Shown piece by piece: positions 33,358 to 40,906 of a DNA stretch of 64,000 bases (within the stretch, counting starts at the first letter, position 1; each line of letters opens with the position of its first letter). The stretch covers positions 37,931 through 101,930 of the forward strand of contig DASZOL010000059.1 of assembly GCA_035550795.1 (NCBI GenBank), in the 5' to 3' direction. The notes beneath the pieces are model-generated. The model saw only the letters and a program-made list of their open reading frames with translations, was not told where the DNA came from and did no database searches. The stretch comes from DASRDR01 sp035550795 (GTDB lineage: Bacteria > Methylomirabilota > Methylomirabilia > Rokubacteriales > DASRDR01). The position numbers and the translations under genes are program-made.

Positions 33358-33959
33358 GACCCTTCGCCGAGCCACTGCCGTACGACGTCGCTCGGGATGG
33401 CCACGGCGAGGTCGCCGCCGATCACCATCGTGTTCAGCCCGACGACCTGGCCCCGGGCATCGAGCAGCGGGCCCCCAGAGTTGCCCGGGGCGAGGCGGAC
33501 ATCCGAGCGAATGAACGTCTCGACCCCGGCTCGGCCCGGGACCGGAAGGGTGCCGAGGGCGCTCACCACGCCGGCCGTCACCACCCACGGCTGCCCCCAC
33601 GGGTGGCCGACCGCGAAGACCAGCTCGCCGACCCGGAGGCGCGCGGAGCGGCCGATCGGCGCCGGCACCAGCTCCGCCCCCGGGACTTCGAGGAGCGCCA
33701 GGTCCAGCCGCCGGCTGGTGTCGAGGATGCGCGCGGCGTGCGCGCGACCGTCCACCGACAGCACGCGTAGCGCCTGCCGTGCTCCCGCGACGACATGGTG
33801 GTTGGTCACCACGGCCTCGGGTCCCCAGACGACCCCTCCCGCGCCGGCCGGGCCGCGGCCGTGGACGCGGACGATGCTGGGCTGCACGCGATGGAGGACC
33901 TCGGGGAAGAGGCCCGCCCACCCTGCGGCGGCCGGCGTCGCCTCGAGTACGGGGCTCAC
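33354..33959 (-). CDS. Small trypsin-like serine protease without signal peptide
   Basis: 201 residues of S1C/HtrA-type protease fold, without a PDZ domain. The catalytic triad is intact: His55 in VTNHHVVAG, Asp86 in RRLDLALLEV and Ser161 in APGNSGGPLLD. There is no signal peptide or membrane helix (MSPVLEATPAAAGWAGLFPE), so it appears cytoplasmic, unlike most HtrA relatives. The GTG start overlaps the stop of the preceding protease gene and its stop overlaps the LuxR-type gene, both by 4 bases. Substrates are unknown. Confidence 0.86.
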   Translation of the reverse strand: MSPVLEATPAAAGWAGLFPEVLHRVQPSIVRVHGRGPAGAGGVVWGPEAVVTNHHVVAGARQALRVLSVDGRAHAARILDTSRRLDLALLEVPGAELVPAPIGRSARLRVGELVFAVGHPWGQPWVVTAGVVSALGTLPVPGRAGVETFIRSDVRLAPGNSGGPLLDARGQVVGLNTMVIGGDLAVAIPSDVVRQWLGEGS

Positions 33960-34876
33960 CGCGCTCGCCCGGGCCGCTGGCCGACCGTCAGCTCGAGGGT
34001 GGCCAGGGCGCCGCCGCGAAGGACCTGGACCGCCAGGGGCCGGCCCACGCGATCGCCCCCCAGGAATGCCTGGAGCGCCTCACCATCCTCCATCGCCTGG
34101 CCGTCGACGGCGACCAGGATGTCTCCGAGCAGGAGGCCCCCCCGGAGCGCCGGACTGTCGGGCGCAAGCTCGACGATCAGGAGCCCCGTCTCCTGCGTCC
34201 GGCCTCCGCGCTGGCCGGCGGGAATGCGGACCGGCTGGCTGCCGATCCCGAGCCATCCCCGCGGCACGTACCCCTGCCGGGCCAGAGGCTCCGCCAGCCG
34301 CCAGGCGACGGCCACGGGCACGGCGAGGGCCGCGCCCCCGGCCAGGCCGGTTGTCAGGATGCCGAGCACGGCGCCACGGGCATCGATCAGCGCGCCGCCC
34401 GAGAAGCCGGGATACGGAGTCGCGTCGGTCCGGAGGTACTGCTCGAGCGTCCCCCCGCGTGTCCGCACCGGCCCCCCGACCGCGCTCACGATGCCGATGC
34501 TGGCCATGAGCTCGCGCCCGCCCGGCCGACCGACCGCCAGGACGAATTGCCCCACCCGGGCCGACCCCGAGGCGGCCGTGGCCGGCGGGGCTGTCAGGCC
34601 GGGCACGCGGAGCACGGCGAGGTCGCTGGCGAGGTCCCGGCCGACGAGCTGGGCCGGGAGCGGCGACCCGGCCACCGTCTCGATGGTCAGATCGTCCTCA
34701 CGCTCGATGGCGTGCTCAGCGGCCAGGACGAGGGTGGGCGCATAGATCACCCCGCTGGACGGTCGTCGCGGGCGGCCATTCACCTGGACCACCGCTGGAC
34801 CGGCGTGCTCCACGGCGTCGGCCAGCTGGTCGGATAGCGTGCTCAGAGCGTCACCGGCGTGGGCAGCGTGGGCCAT
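33956..34876 (-). CDS. HtrA-like trypsin-fold protease with PDZ domain, no signal peptide
   Basis: 306 residues. The trypsin-like domain has His55 in VLAAEHAIE, Asp85 in DLASDLAVLRV and Ser159 in PYPGFSGGALID. The usual Asn before Ser (GNSGG) is Phe here, which may alter activity. A C-terminal PDZ domain (about 215-300) contains YVPRGWLGIG and GGLLLGDILVAVDG. No signal peptide is visible. The start at ATG 34876 is set by AGGAGGA 7-8 bases upstream; an in-frame ATG 13 codons earlier lacks such a site. It is the first of three overlapping genes: two proteases and a LuxR-type regulator. Confidence 0.86.
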   Translation of the reverse strand: MAHAAHAGDALSTLSDQLADAVEHAGPAVVQVNGRPRRPSSGVIYAPTLVLAAEHAIEREDDLTIETVAGSPLPAQLVGRDLASDLAVLRVPGLTAPPATAASGSARVGQFVLAVGRPGGRELMASIGIVSAVGGPVRTRGGTLEQYLRTDATPYPGFSGGALIDARGAVLGILTTGLAGGAALAVPVAVAWRLAEPLARQGYVPRGWLGIGSQPVRIPAGQRGGRTQETGLLIVELAPDSPALRGGLLLGDILVAVDGQAMEDGEALQAFLGGDRVGRPLAVQVLRGGALATLELTVGQRPGRAR

Positions 34877-35036
34877 TGCGACATCCTCCTGGGGCCACGA
34901 TACGTGGGCGGTCAAGATCGCGCATCCGCCGAACGGGGAGGTCGGCGCGCGCCCGAAGGATCGGACCGAGGGGGTGACCCGGCGGGCGCGTCAGGTGGCG
35001 CGAACCTCGCTCCTCGATCGACGTGCGGGACGCCGG

Positions 35037-35065
35037 TTGTCAGGGGTGGGGTGCTGTGCTAGTGT
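35037..35065 (+). promoter_or_regulatory. Promoter of the atpZ-I-B-E genes
   Basis: TTGTCA (35037-35042) and TAGTGT (35060-35065) are separated by 17 bases, and the start site would be near 35072, about 30 bases before the first gene. A Rex-operator-like palindrome overlaps the -10 box. Confidence 0.65.
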
Positions 35066-35070
35066 TCACA
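35055..35070. promoter_or_regulatory. Putative Rex operator over the atp -10 box
   Basis: TGTGCTAGTGTTCACA has the TGTG-N8-CACA layout of Rex operators and matches the Streptomyces consensus TGTGAACGCGTTCACA at 12 of 16 positions by my count. It covers the -10 element, and a rex gene lies at the end of this gene group. Binding is inferred. Confidence 0.55.
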
Positions 35071-35102
35071 AGCGTCCCCTACCGCCCCTTGGGAGCATGG
35101 GT

Positions 35103-35366
35103 GTGAGCGCAGCCGAGCCGGGCCAGTCGAACCGACGCTGGATCCGGCAGCTCGGGACTCTCAGCGGGGTGGGGCTCACGCTGGTGATTTCCACCGTCCT
35201 GGGCTTGTGGGGGGGCTACGTCCTGGACCGGTGGCTGGGCAGCGCCCCGTGGCTGATGCTGGTGGGGCTCTTGCTCGGCATCGCGTCGGGCTTCGTCAAT
35301 CTCTTCCGCGCGGTGGGACTCTTCGGCCGCGAGGGGAGGCAGGGTGAGGGTGACGGTTCCGACTGA
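35103..35366 (+). CDS. atpZ: ATP synthase accessory protein AtpZ/AtpI-like
   Basis: 87 residues with two hydrophobic helices (LTLVISTVLGLWGGYVLDRWL and LMLVGLLLGIASGFVNLFRAV), the pattern of AtpZ/AtpI-like ('F0F1-ATPase subunit') proteins. These sit at the head of atp operons and are linked to c-ring assembly or Mg2+/Ca2+ handling. I chose GTG at 35103 because GGGAG ends 7 bases before it; the ATG at 35097 would leave only one base of spacing. It overlaps the next gene by 23 bases. Confidence 0.8.
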   Translation: MSAAEPGQSNRRWIRQLGTLSGVGLTLVISTVLGLWGGYVLDRWLGSAPWLMLVGLLLGIASGFVNLFRAVGLFGREGRQGEGDGSD

Positions 35367-35715
35367 CCTGACCCGTGGAGTATGGCTCCTTGCCGGGGCG
35401 CTGGCACTCGGGCTCGCCGGTGCCTGCGGCTTCCTCCGCGGCCCAGCGGACGCCGTGGGGGTGCTCATCGGGAGCGCGCTGACCCTCCTGAACTTCGGCG
35501 GGCTCGCCTGGGCGATCGATCGGGCCCTGGCGGGGCGGATGTCGTCACGGCCCGTCTGGCTCGGGGCGAGCGGGCTCCGGCTGGGGCTGCTCGGTTGCCT
35601 GGCGGGCGTGGCTGTGACCCAGACCGGTCTCGGCCTCGCCGGCCTCCTCCTCTCGCTGACCCTCGTCCCGGTAGCGGTGATCCTGACCGGTCTTCGGGCC
35701 GGACGGGTCGCCTGA
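35344..35715 (+). CDS. atpI: ATP synthase subunit I
   Basis: 123 residues with four hydrophobic segments, the size and pattern of the ATP synthase I chain (AtpI), which helps c-ring assembly and stability. The block ADAVGVLIGSALTLLNFGGLAWAIDRAL resembles the conserved first half of the family. GTG at 35344 lies within the end of atpZ; a second GTG two codons later is equally possible. The sequence is weakly conserved in general, so the call rests on size, helices and its place between atpZ and atpB. Confidence 0.75.
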   Translation: MRVTVPTDLTRGVWLLAGALALGLAGACGFLRGPADAVGVLIGSALTLLNFGGLAWAIDRALAGRMSSRPVWLGASGLRLGLLGCLAGVAVTQTGLGLAGLLLSLTLVPVAVILTGLRAGRVA

Positions 35716-35726
35716 GGACGGCGTCG

Positions 35727-36557
35727 GTGCACGAGCTCGAGCCCCCCCTCTTCAACACCTTCGGGCTGCCGCATCACGTGGCCTTCGGGTGGCTGGTGAT
35801 GGCGCTTCTCATCGTCGTCGCGTACCTGGTGCCGCGCCGGCCGGCGCTCGTCCCGCGGGGACTCCAGAACGCGGCGGAGGCGGTCCTCGAGTTCGTGATC
35901 GAGCTGATCGACGACGTCATCGGGCGCGAAGGGCGGCGGTTCCTGCCGCTGATCGCGACGCTCGGTCTCTTCATCTTCGCGTCGAACCTCCTCGGCCTGG
36001 TGCCCGGCTTCACGGCGCCGACCGACAACGTCAACACCAACCTGGCGTGTGCCCTCGTGGTGTTCTTTTCCTATCACTGGATCGGGATCCGGGCGCACGG
36101 GCTGGGCGCCTACCTCAAGCACTTCGCCGGGCCCATGCCGGCCCTGGCGCCGCTGATGGTCCCGATCGAGCTGATCAGCCACCTCGCGCGGCCCCTGTCG
36201 CTCACCCTCCGGCTCTTCGGCAACATGCTCGGGGGCCACATCCTGCTTTCCATCGTCTTCTTCATGACCGTGGGGCTCTCGACGTGGGCGCTCTCGGGAG
36301 CGGCGGGCGCCCTCGGCCTCGTGGTCGGCGGCATAGGGACCATCGCGACGATCCTGTTCACCGTCGGCTTCTTGTTCCCGTTGAAGCTCCTGGTGGCATT
36401 CCTACAGGCGTTCATCTTCTGCATGCTCTCGATGCTCTACATCGCGGGCGCCCTCGAGTCCGAGCACGGCTCGGAGCACGGGCACGGAGCTCCGGGGGAT
36501 CGCGGCGATCACGCGGGACACGACGGCCCCGGGGCCGTGGCGCCCGCCCATCACTAA
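35727..36557 (+). CDS. atpB: ATP synthase Fo subunit a
   Basis: 276 residues with about six helices. The essential stator Arg is in LSLTLRLFGNMLGGH (about residue 155), the residue that faces the c-ring carboxylate. Also typical are SNLLGLVPGFTAPTDNVNTN and LQAFIFCMLSMLYIAGAL near the end. The GTG start at 35727 follows atpI after 11 bases. The C-terminal tail of about 30 residues is rich in His, Asp and Gly (SEHGSEHGHG, GDHAGHDG, APAHH), which is unusual. It forms the ion half-channels of Fo. Confidence 0.95.
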   Translation: MHELEPPLFNTFGLPHHVAFGWLVMALLIVVAYLVPRRPALVPRGLQNAAEAVLEFVIELIDDVIGREGRRFLPLIATLGLFIFASNLLGLVPGFTAPTDNVNTNLACALVVFFSYHWIGIRAHGLGAYLKHFAGPMPALAPLMVPIELISHLARPLSLTLRLFGNMLGGHILLSIVFFMTVGLSTWALSGAAGALGLVVGGIGTIATILFTVGFLFPLKLLVAFLQAFIFCMLSMLYIAGALESEHGSEHGHGAPGDRGDHAGHDGPGAVAPAHH

Positions 36558-36618
36558 CGGCGCCCCCGCCGCCGACGCGGCCTGGGGGCCCGGGCGGAAC
36601 GGGGAAGGAGGAGAGAAG

Positions 36619-36945
36619 GTGCGTATCGTCGCAGTCATGCTTCTGGGGCTGTCCGTGAGCCTCGCCGAGGGCGTCGCCTACGCGCAGGACGCGGCGGCGA
36701 CGGGGTCCTGGGTCGGGCCGTTCACGGTCATCGCGGCGGGCATCGGGATGGCCCTGGCGGCCGGTCTCTGCGGCCTCGGCCAGGCGCGCGCGATCGCTGC
36801 GGCGCTGGAGGGCATGGCGCGCCAGCCTGGCGCGGCGGCCCGGATCCAGACCGCGATGATCATCGGTCTGGCGCTGATCGAGTCGCTCGCGATCTACACG
36901 CTGGTCATCGCGATCATCCTGCTCTTCGCGAACCCGTTCAAGTAA
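36619..36945 (+). CDS. atpE: ATP synthase Fo subunit c with N-terminal leader
   Basis: 108 residues. The first about 23 look like a cleavable leader (VAVMLLGLSVSLAEGVAYAQ), then two c-subunit helices joined by the polar loop MARQPGAAARIQ. The ion-binding carboxylate is Glu88 in helix 2 (ALIESLAIYTLVIAIILLF). Gln55, Ser89 and Tyr93 occupy the positions of Gln32, Ser66 and Tyr70 in the Na+-binding c-ring of Ilyobacter. GTG at 36619 is preceded by GGAAGGAGGAG. The Fo a and c genes are here, but b, delta and F1 genes are not in the window. Confidence 0.95.
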   Translation: MRIVAVMLLGLSVSLAEGVAYAQDAAATGSWVGPFTVIAAGIGMALAAGLCGLGQARAIAAALEGMARQPGAAARIQTAMIIGLALIESLAIYTLVIAIILLFANPFK

Positions 36946-36956
36946 AGGCGGCGCGC

Positions 36957-36985
36957 CGGGCGGGCGGCTCCGCGCCGTCCGTCCG
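36957..36985 (+). terminator. Hairpin between atpE and rex
   Basis: CGGGCGGGCGG and CCGTCCGTCCG pair over 11 positions (two G-T pairs) around a 7-base loop, right after atpE. It may end most atp transcription or set a lower level of rex read-through; no T-run follows. Confidence 0.5.
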
Positions 36986-36992
36986 GCCCGCC

Positions 36993-37652
36993 GTGGCGCT
37001 GCGTATGCCGCGTTCCGGAGGTCGCCCGCCACGCATCCCGGAGATGACCGTGCGGCGCCTGTCCGTCTACTTTCGATGCCTCGCGCAGCTTGAGGAGGAC
37101 GGCGTCAAGACGGTCTCCTCGCAGGAGCTGGCCGCCCGGTTCCACCTGAACTCGGCCCAGGTCCGGAAGGATCTCGCCTACTTCGGGGAGTTCGGCATCC
37201 GGGGGATCGGCTACGACACGACCACCCTCCGGGCGGAGATCCAGCGGATCCTGGGGCTGGACCGGGAGTGGCGCGTGGTGCTGGTCGGATTCGGCAACCT
37301 CGGGTCCGCACTCTTCCACTACCGTGGCTTTGCGCGTCAGGGCTTCCGGATCGCGGCCATCGTCGACGACGACCCGGCCAAGATCGGGCGCCGGGTCAAT
37401 GGGCTGTCGATCCAGGCTCTGGCCGAGCTGCCGGGCGTCGTGAAGGGTCAGGCGATCCAGATCGGCGTCGTCGCGGTCCCCGCCGAGGCGGCGCAGACCG
37501 TCGCGGACCGGCTGGTTGCGGCCGGCGTCCGCGCCATCCTCAACTTCGCGCCGGCCCGCGTCAAGGTGCCGAAGGACGTGCGGCTGCAGAACGTCGACCT
37601 GTCCATCGAGCTGGAGAACCTGTCCTTCCACCTCGGGCAAGCGCTGCGCTGA
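36993..37652 (+). CDS. rex: Redox-sensing transcriptional repressor Rex
   Basis: 219 residues. The N-terminal winged helix (about 20-80) includes LSVYFRCLAQL, SSQELAARFHLNSAQVRKDL and AYFGEFGIRGIGY, a near-perfect Rex signature. The C-terminal Rossmann domain has the NAD(H) motif VVLVGFGNLGSALFHY. Rex homodimers bind DNA when NADH is low and release it when the NADH/NAD+ ratio rises, controlling respiratory and ATP synthase genes. It sits 47 bases after atpE, with a Rex-like site on the atp promoter. GTG 36993 and ATG 37005 are both possible starts. Confidence 0.95.
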   Translation: MALRMPRSGGRPPRIPEMTVRRLSVYFRCLAQLEEDGVKTVSSQELAARFHLNSAQVRKDLAYFGEFGIRGIGYDTTTLRAEIQRILGLDREWRVVLVGFGNLGSALFHYRGFARQGFRIAAIVDDDPAKIGRRVNGLSIQALAELPGVVKGQAIQIGVVAVPAEAAQTVADRLVAAGVRAILNFAPARVKVPKDVRLQNVDLSIELENLSFHLGQALR

Positions 37653-37660
37653 GCAGAGTC

Positions 37661-40600
37661 ATGGCGTCGCTGGTCACCGCCGCCCCCCCCACCCTCGACG
37701 CGTGGGGCGACCTCGTCCCTGCGCGAGCGGCCCTCGCGCGGGGAGCGAGGCGGGTCGAGCTGCAAGGGCTGTGGGGCTCGGCGGCGTCCCTCGCGCTGGC
37801 CGCGCTCCTCCCCCCCGACCGCGCCGCGCTCGTGGTCGTGGCGGACGAGCCGACGGCGCTCCGGACCCTCGACGACCTGCGAGCCTTCGCCGCCGCGCTC
37901 GGCCGGAAGGCGCCGGGCGAGGTTGTCCTGATACCCGTTCCGCACGCTGCCCTCTGGCGCGACGGCGGGGCGCGGGAAGAGGACGCGGGCCGCGTGGGGA
38001 TCCTCGGCCGGCTGCTCCGCCGGGAGCCGCTCTGGATGGTCGTGCCCGCCCGCGGGATCGAGGCGTCGCTCCCGGCCCCGGCGGCCTTCCGGCGCCAGGT
38101 CCTCACGCTCGCGCCGGGCGACGCGATCGACCGGGAGGCGCTGGTCGAGCACCTGCAAGCCGCGGGCTACGAGCGGGTGGAGACCGTGACGGGGGTGGGC
38201 CAGTGGGCGGTCCGGGGCGGGATCGTCGACGTCTTCTCACCGGCGGGCTCCCTGCCCGTCCGGGTTGAGCTGACTGGGGACGACCTCGAGTCCCTTCGGA
38301 CCTTCGACCCGACCACTCAACGCTCGACGGGGGCGGTCGCGGCGCTCCTCGTCCTCCCAATGCTGGCCGGTGCGGCGGAGGACGGCGGGGGCCTCGGGCC
38401 CTACCTGCCCGCCGACGCCCCGGTGGCGGTCGCCGACCCGGCCCTCCTCGTGCCCGGGGCGCCTGGGGCGGCTGCGCTCTCCACGCTCGGCGACCGCCCG
38501 CGGGTGGACTGCGGCGTGCTCGTGACCGACGCGCCCGACGCGTTCCGTCTCGAGACGCGGTCGATCGAGAGCGTCCGCGGCCAGTTCCGGCGGCTTGAGC
38601 CGGCGCTTGCCGCCTGGCGCGGTGAGGGATTCCGGGTGCGACTCCTGGTTCCCGACCCCAAGACGGCGGACCGGCTCCAGGAGATCCTCCGGGATCTCGC
38701 GCACGAGGCGCCGCAGCTCACCGAGCTGCTCGGGCCCGAGCCCCTCGCGGTGCTGGTAGGGGGCGCTCACGTCGGGTTCGAGTGTCCGGCGCTCGGCCTG
38801 GTGTGCCTCACAGAGACCGAGCTGTTCGGGCACCACCGCACGATGCGTCGCCGGCCGACCTACCAGCGCGGGGCCGCGATCGCGGCGTTCACCGACCTCG
38901 CGCCGGGCGATCTGGTCGTCCACGTCGAGCACGGGATCGGCCGCTACGCGGGGCTCGTGACCCTGGCGGTGGACGGGGATCCCGCCGACTACCTCCTCCT
39001 CGAGTACGCGGAGGGGGCGCGCCTCTACCTGCCGGTCCAGCGGATGGCCGCGGTCACCAAGTACGCGGGGTCCGGCGACGCGGCGCCGCGCCTGGACAAG
39101 CTCGGGGCCACGACCTGGCAGCGGACGAAGGAGTCGGTGCGCGCCTCGCTGCGAGAGATGGCGCAGGAGCTGCTGCGCCTCTACGCCGAGCGGCAGGTGG
39201 TCGAGGGTCTAGCCTGCGCCGCTGACACGCCCTGGCAGCACGAGTTCGAGGCGGCGTTCCCCTTCGAGGAGACGCCGGACCAGCTCGAAGCCATCCGTCA
39301 GGTCAAGGCCGACCTCGAGCGCCGCCAGCCCATGGACCGGCTCGTCTGCGGGGACGTGGGCTACGGCAAGACCGAAGTGGCAATGCGGGCGGCCCTGAAG
39401 GTCGCGCTCGACGGCCACCAGGTGGCCGTCCTGGTGCCGACGACGATCCTCGCCGAGCAGCACTGGAACACGTTCCGCGAGCGCTTCGTGCCGTATCCCG
39501 TGCGCGTCGAGATGCTCTCCCGCTTCCGGTCGCCCGTCCAACAGAAGGCGGTACTGGCGGGCCTGGCGGCGGGAACCGTGGACGTCGTCATCGGCACGCA
39601 CCGCCTCCTGTCGAAGGACGTGGCGTTCAAGGATCTCGGGCTCCTCGTGGTGGACGAGGAGCACCGCTTCGGCGTGGCGCACAAGGAGCGTCTCAAGCAG
39701 CTCCGGAAGTCCGTCCACGTGCTCACGCTCACCGCCACCCCCATCCCGCGGACCCTGTCCATGGCGATGTCAGGGATCCGTGACCTCTCCATCATCGAGT
39801 CGCCGCCGGCTGAGCGCCTCGCGGTGGAGACGGTCGTGTGCCGGTTCGATCCCCACGTGATCAAGGAGGCGATCGAGCGCGAGCTCGGACGCGGCGGGCA
39901 GGTCTTCGTCGTCCACAACCGCATCCAGTCCCTGCCGGCCCTCGCGCGCTTCATCCAGCGTCTCGTCCCCCGGGCGCGGATCGCGATGGCACACGGCCAG
40001 CTGCGGGAGGCGACGCTCGAACGAACCATGCTGGATTACGTCGGGGGCGCGTACGATGTGCTCGTGGCCACCGCCATCATCGAGTCGGGCCTCGACATCC
40101 CGGCATCGAACACGATCATCATCAATCGCGCGGACCGCCTGGGCCTCGCGCAGCTCTACCAGCTACGCGGCCGGGTGGGGCGTGACCGGCTCCAGGCGTA
40201 CGCGTATCTCCTCATTCCCGCCGACGGCCGCCTCGACGAGACGGCGGCCAAGCGGCTCCGCGTGATCCAGGAGCTCACGGCGCTCGGGTCAGGCCTGAAG
40301 ATCGCGCTCCGTGACATGGAGATCCGGGGAGCGGGCAACCTGCTGGGCGCCCAGCAGCACGGGCAGATCGAGATGGTCGGCTTCGACCTCTACCTGAAGC
40401 TCCTCGAGGAGGCCGCACGGGAGCTGCGCGGGGAGCCGGTCGAAGACGAGGTGGACCCCGTGGTCACGGTGGACGCGGCCGCCTACCTCCCCGAGGCATA
40501 CGTGGCGGAGCCCGCGCAGCGCCTGGCGCTCTACAAGCGGCTCGCGGGCGTGCGGACCGCCGCGGAGATCGAGGACGCGGGGCGCGAGCTCCGGGACCGC

Positions 40601-40906
40601 TTCGGCCCGCTCCCGGAGGCGGCCGCGCGGCTGCTCGACGTCGTGACGCTGCGGCTCGACGCCAAAGCCCTTCGTCTCGAGCGCCTGGAGGTGCGCGCGG
40701 GCCACGCGCTCCTCACGTTCGCGCCCAGCACGCCGGTGCCACCGCAGCGCCTGATCGAGCTCCTCCGAGCCCACGGACGCCGGTTGCGGACCGTCCGGGA
40801 GTTCGTGCTGGAGGCCACCGTCCCCCGCGGACCTTGGCCGGACACCTTCAAGACCCTCACCCGGCTCCTCGGCGAGTTCCGGGGACCGACGGAGGCACGC
40901 CGATGA
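37661..40906 (+). CDS. mfd: Transcription-repair coupling factor
   Basis: 1081 residues. An N-terminal UvrB-like module is followed by the RNA-polymerase-interacting (CarD-like) domain around residues 405-470 (LAPGDLVVHVEHGIGRYAGL). The SF2 translocase core has Walker A VCGDVGYGKTE and the DEEH box LLVVDEEHRFG, then TATPIPRTLSMAM, the second helicase domain (ATAIIESGLDIP and QLRGRVGR), and the C-terminal TRCF domain. Mfd removes stalled RNA polymerase at lesions and recruits UvrA. Slightly shorter than E. coli Mfd. ATG at 37661 follows rex after 8 bases. Confidence 0.96.
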   Translation: MASLVTAAPPTLDAWGDLVPARAALARGARRVELQGLWGSAASLALAALLPPDRAALVVVADEPTALRTLDDLRAFAAALGRKAPGEVVLIPVPHAALWRDGGAREEDAGRVGILGRLLRREPLWMVVPARGIEASLPAPAAFRRQVLTLAPGDAIDREALVEHLQAAGYERVETVTGVGQWAVRGGIVDVFSPAGSLPVRVELTGDDLESLRTFDPTTQRSTGAVAALLVLPMLAGAAEDGGGLGPYLPADAPVAVADPALLVPGAPGAAALSTLGDRPRVDCGVLVTDAPDAFRLETRSIESVRGQFRRLEPALAAWRGEGFRVRLLVPDPKTADRLQEILRDLAHEAPQLTELLGPEPLAVLVGGAHVGFECPALGLVCLTETELFGHHRTMRRRPTYQRGAAIAAFTDLAPGDLVVHVEHGIGRYAGLVTLAVDGDPADYLLLEYAEGARLYLPVQRMAAVTKYAGSGDAAPRLDKLGATTWQRTKESVRASLREMAQELLRLYAERQVVEGLACAADTPWQHEFEAAFPFEETPDQLEAIRQVKADLERRQPMDRLVCGDVGYGKTEVAMRAALKVALDGHQVAVLVPTTILAEQHWNTFRERFVPYPVRVEMLSRFRSPVQQKAVLAGLAAGTVDVVIGTHRLLSKDVAFKDLGLLVVDEEHRFGVAHKERLKQLRKSVHVLTLTATPIPRTLSMAMSGIRDLSIIESPPAERLAVETVVCRFDPHVIKEAIERELGRGGQVFVVHNRIQSLPALARFIQRLVPRARIAMAHGQLREATLERTMLDYVGGAYDVLVATAIIESGLDIPASNTIIINRADRLGLAQLYQLRGRVGRDRLQAYAYLLIPADGRLDETAAKRLRVIQELTALGSGLKIALRDMEIRGAGNLLGAQQHGQIEMVGFDLYLKLLEEAARELRGEPVEDEVDPVVTVDAAAYLPEAYVAEPAQRLALYKRLAGVRTAAEIEDAGRELRDRFGPLPEAAARLLDVVTLRLDAKALRLERLEVRAGHALLTFAPSTPVPPQRLIELLRAHGRRLRTVREFVLEATVPRGPWPDTFKTLTRLLGEFRGPTEARR

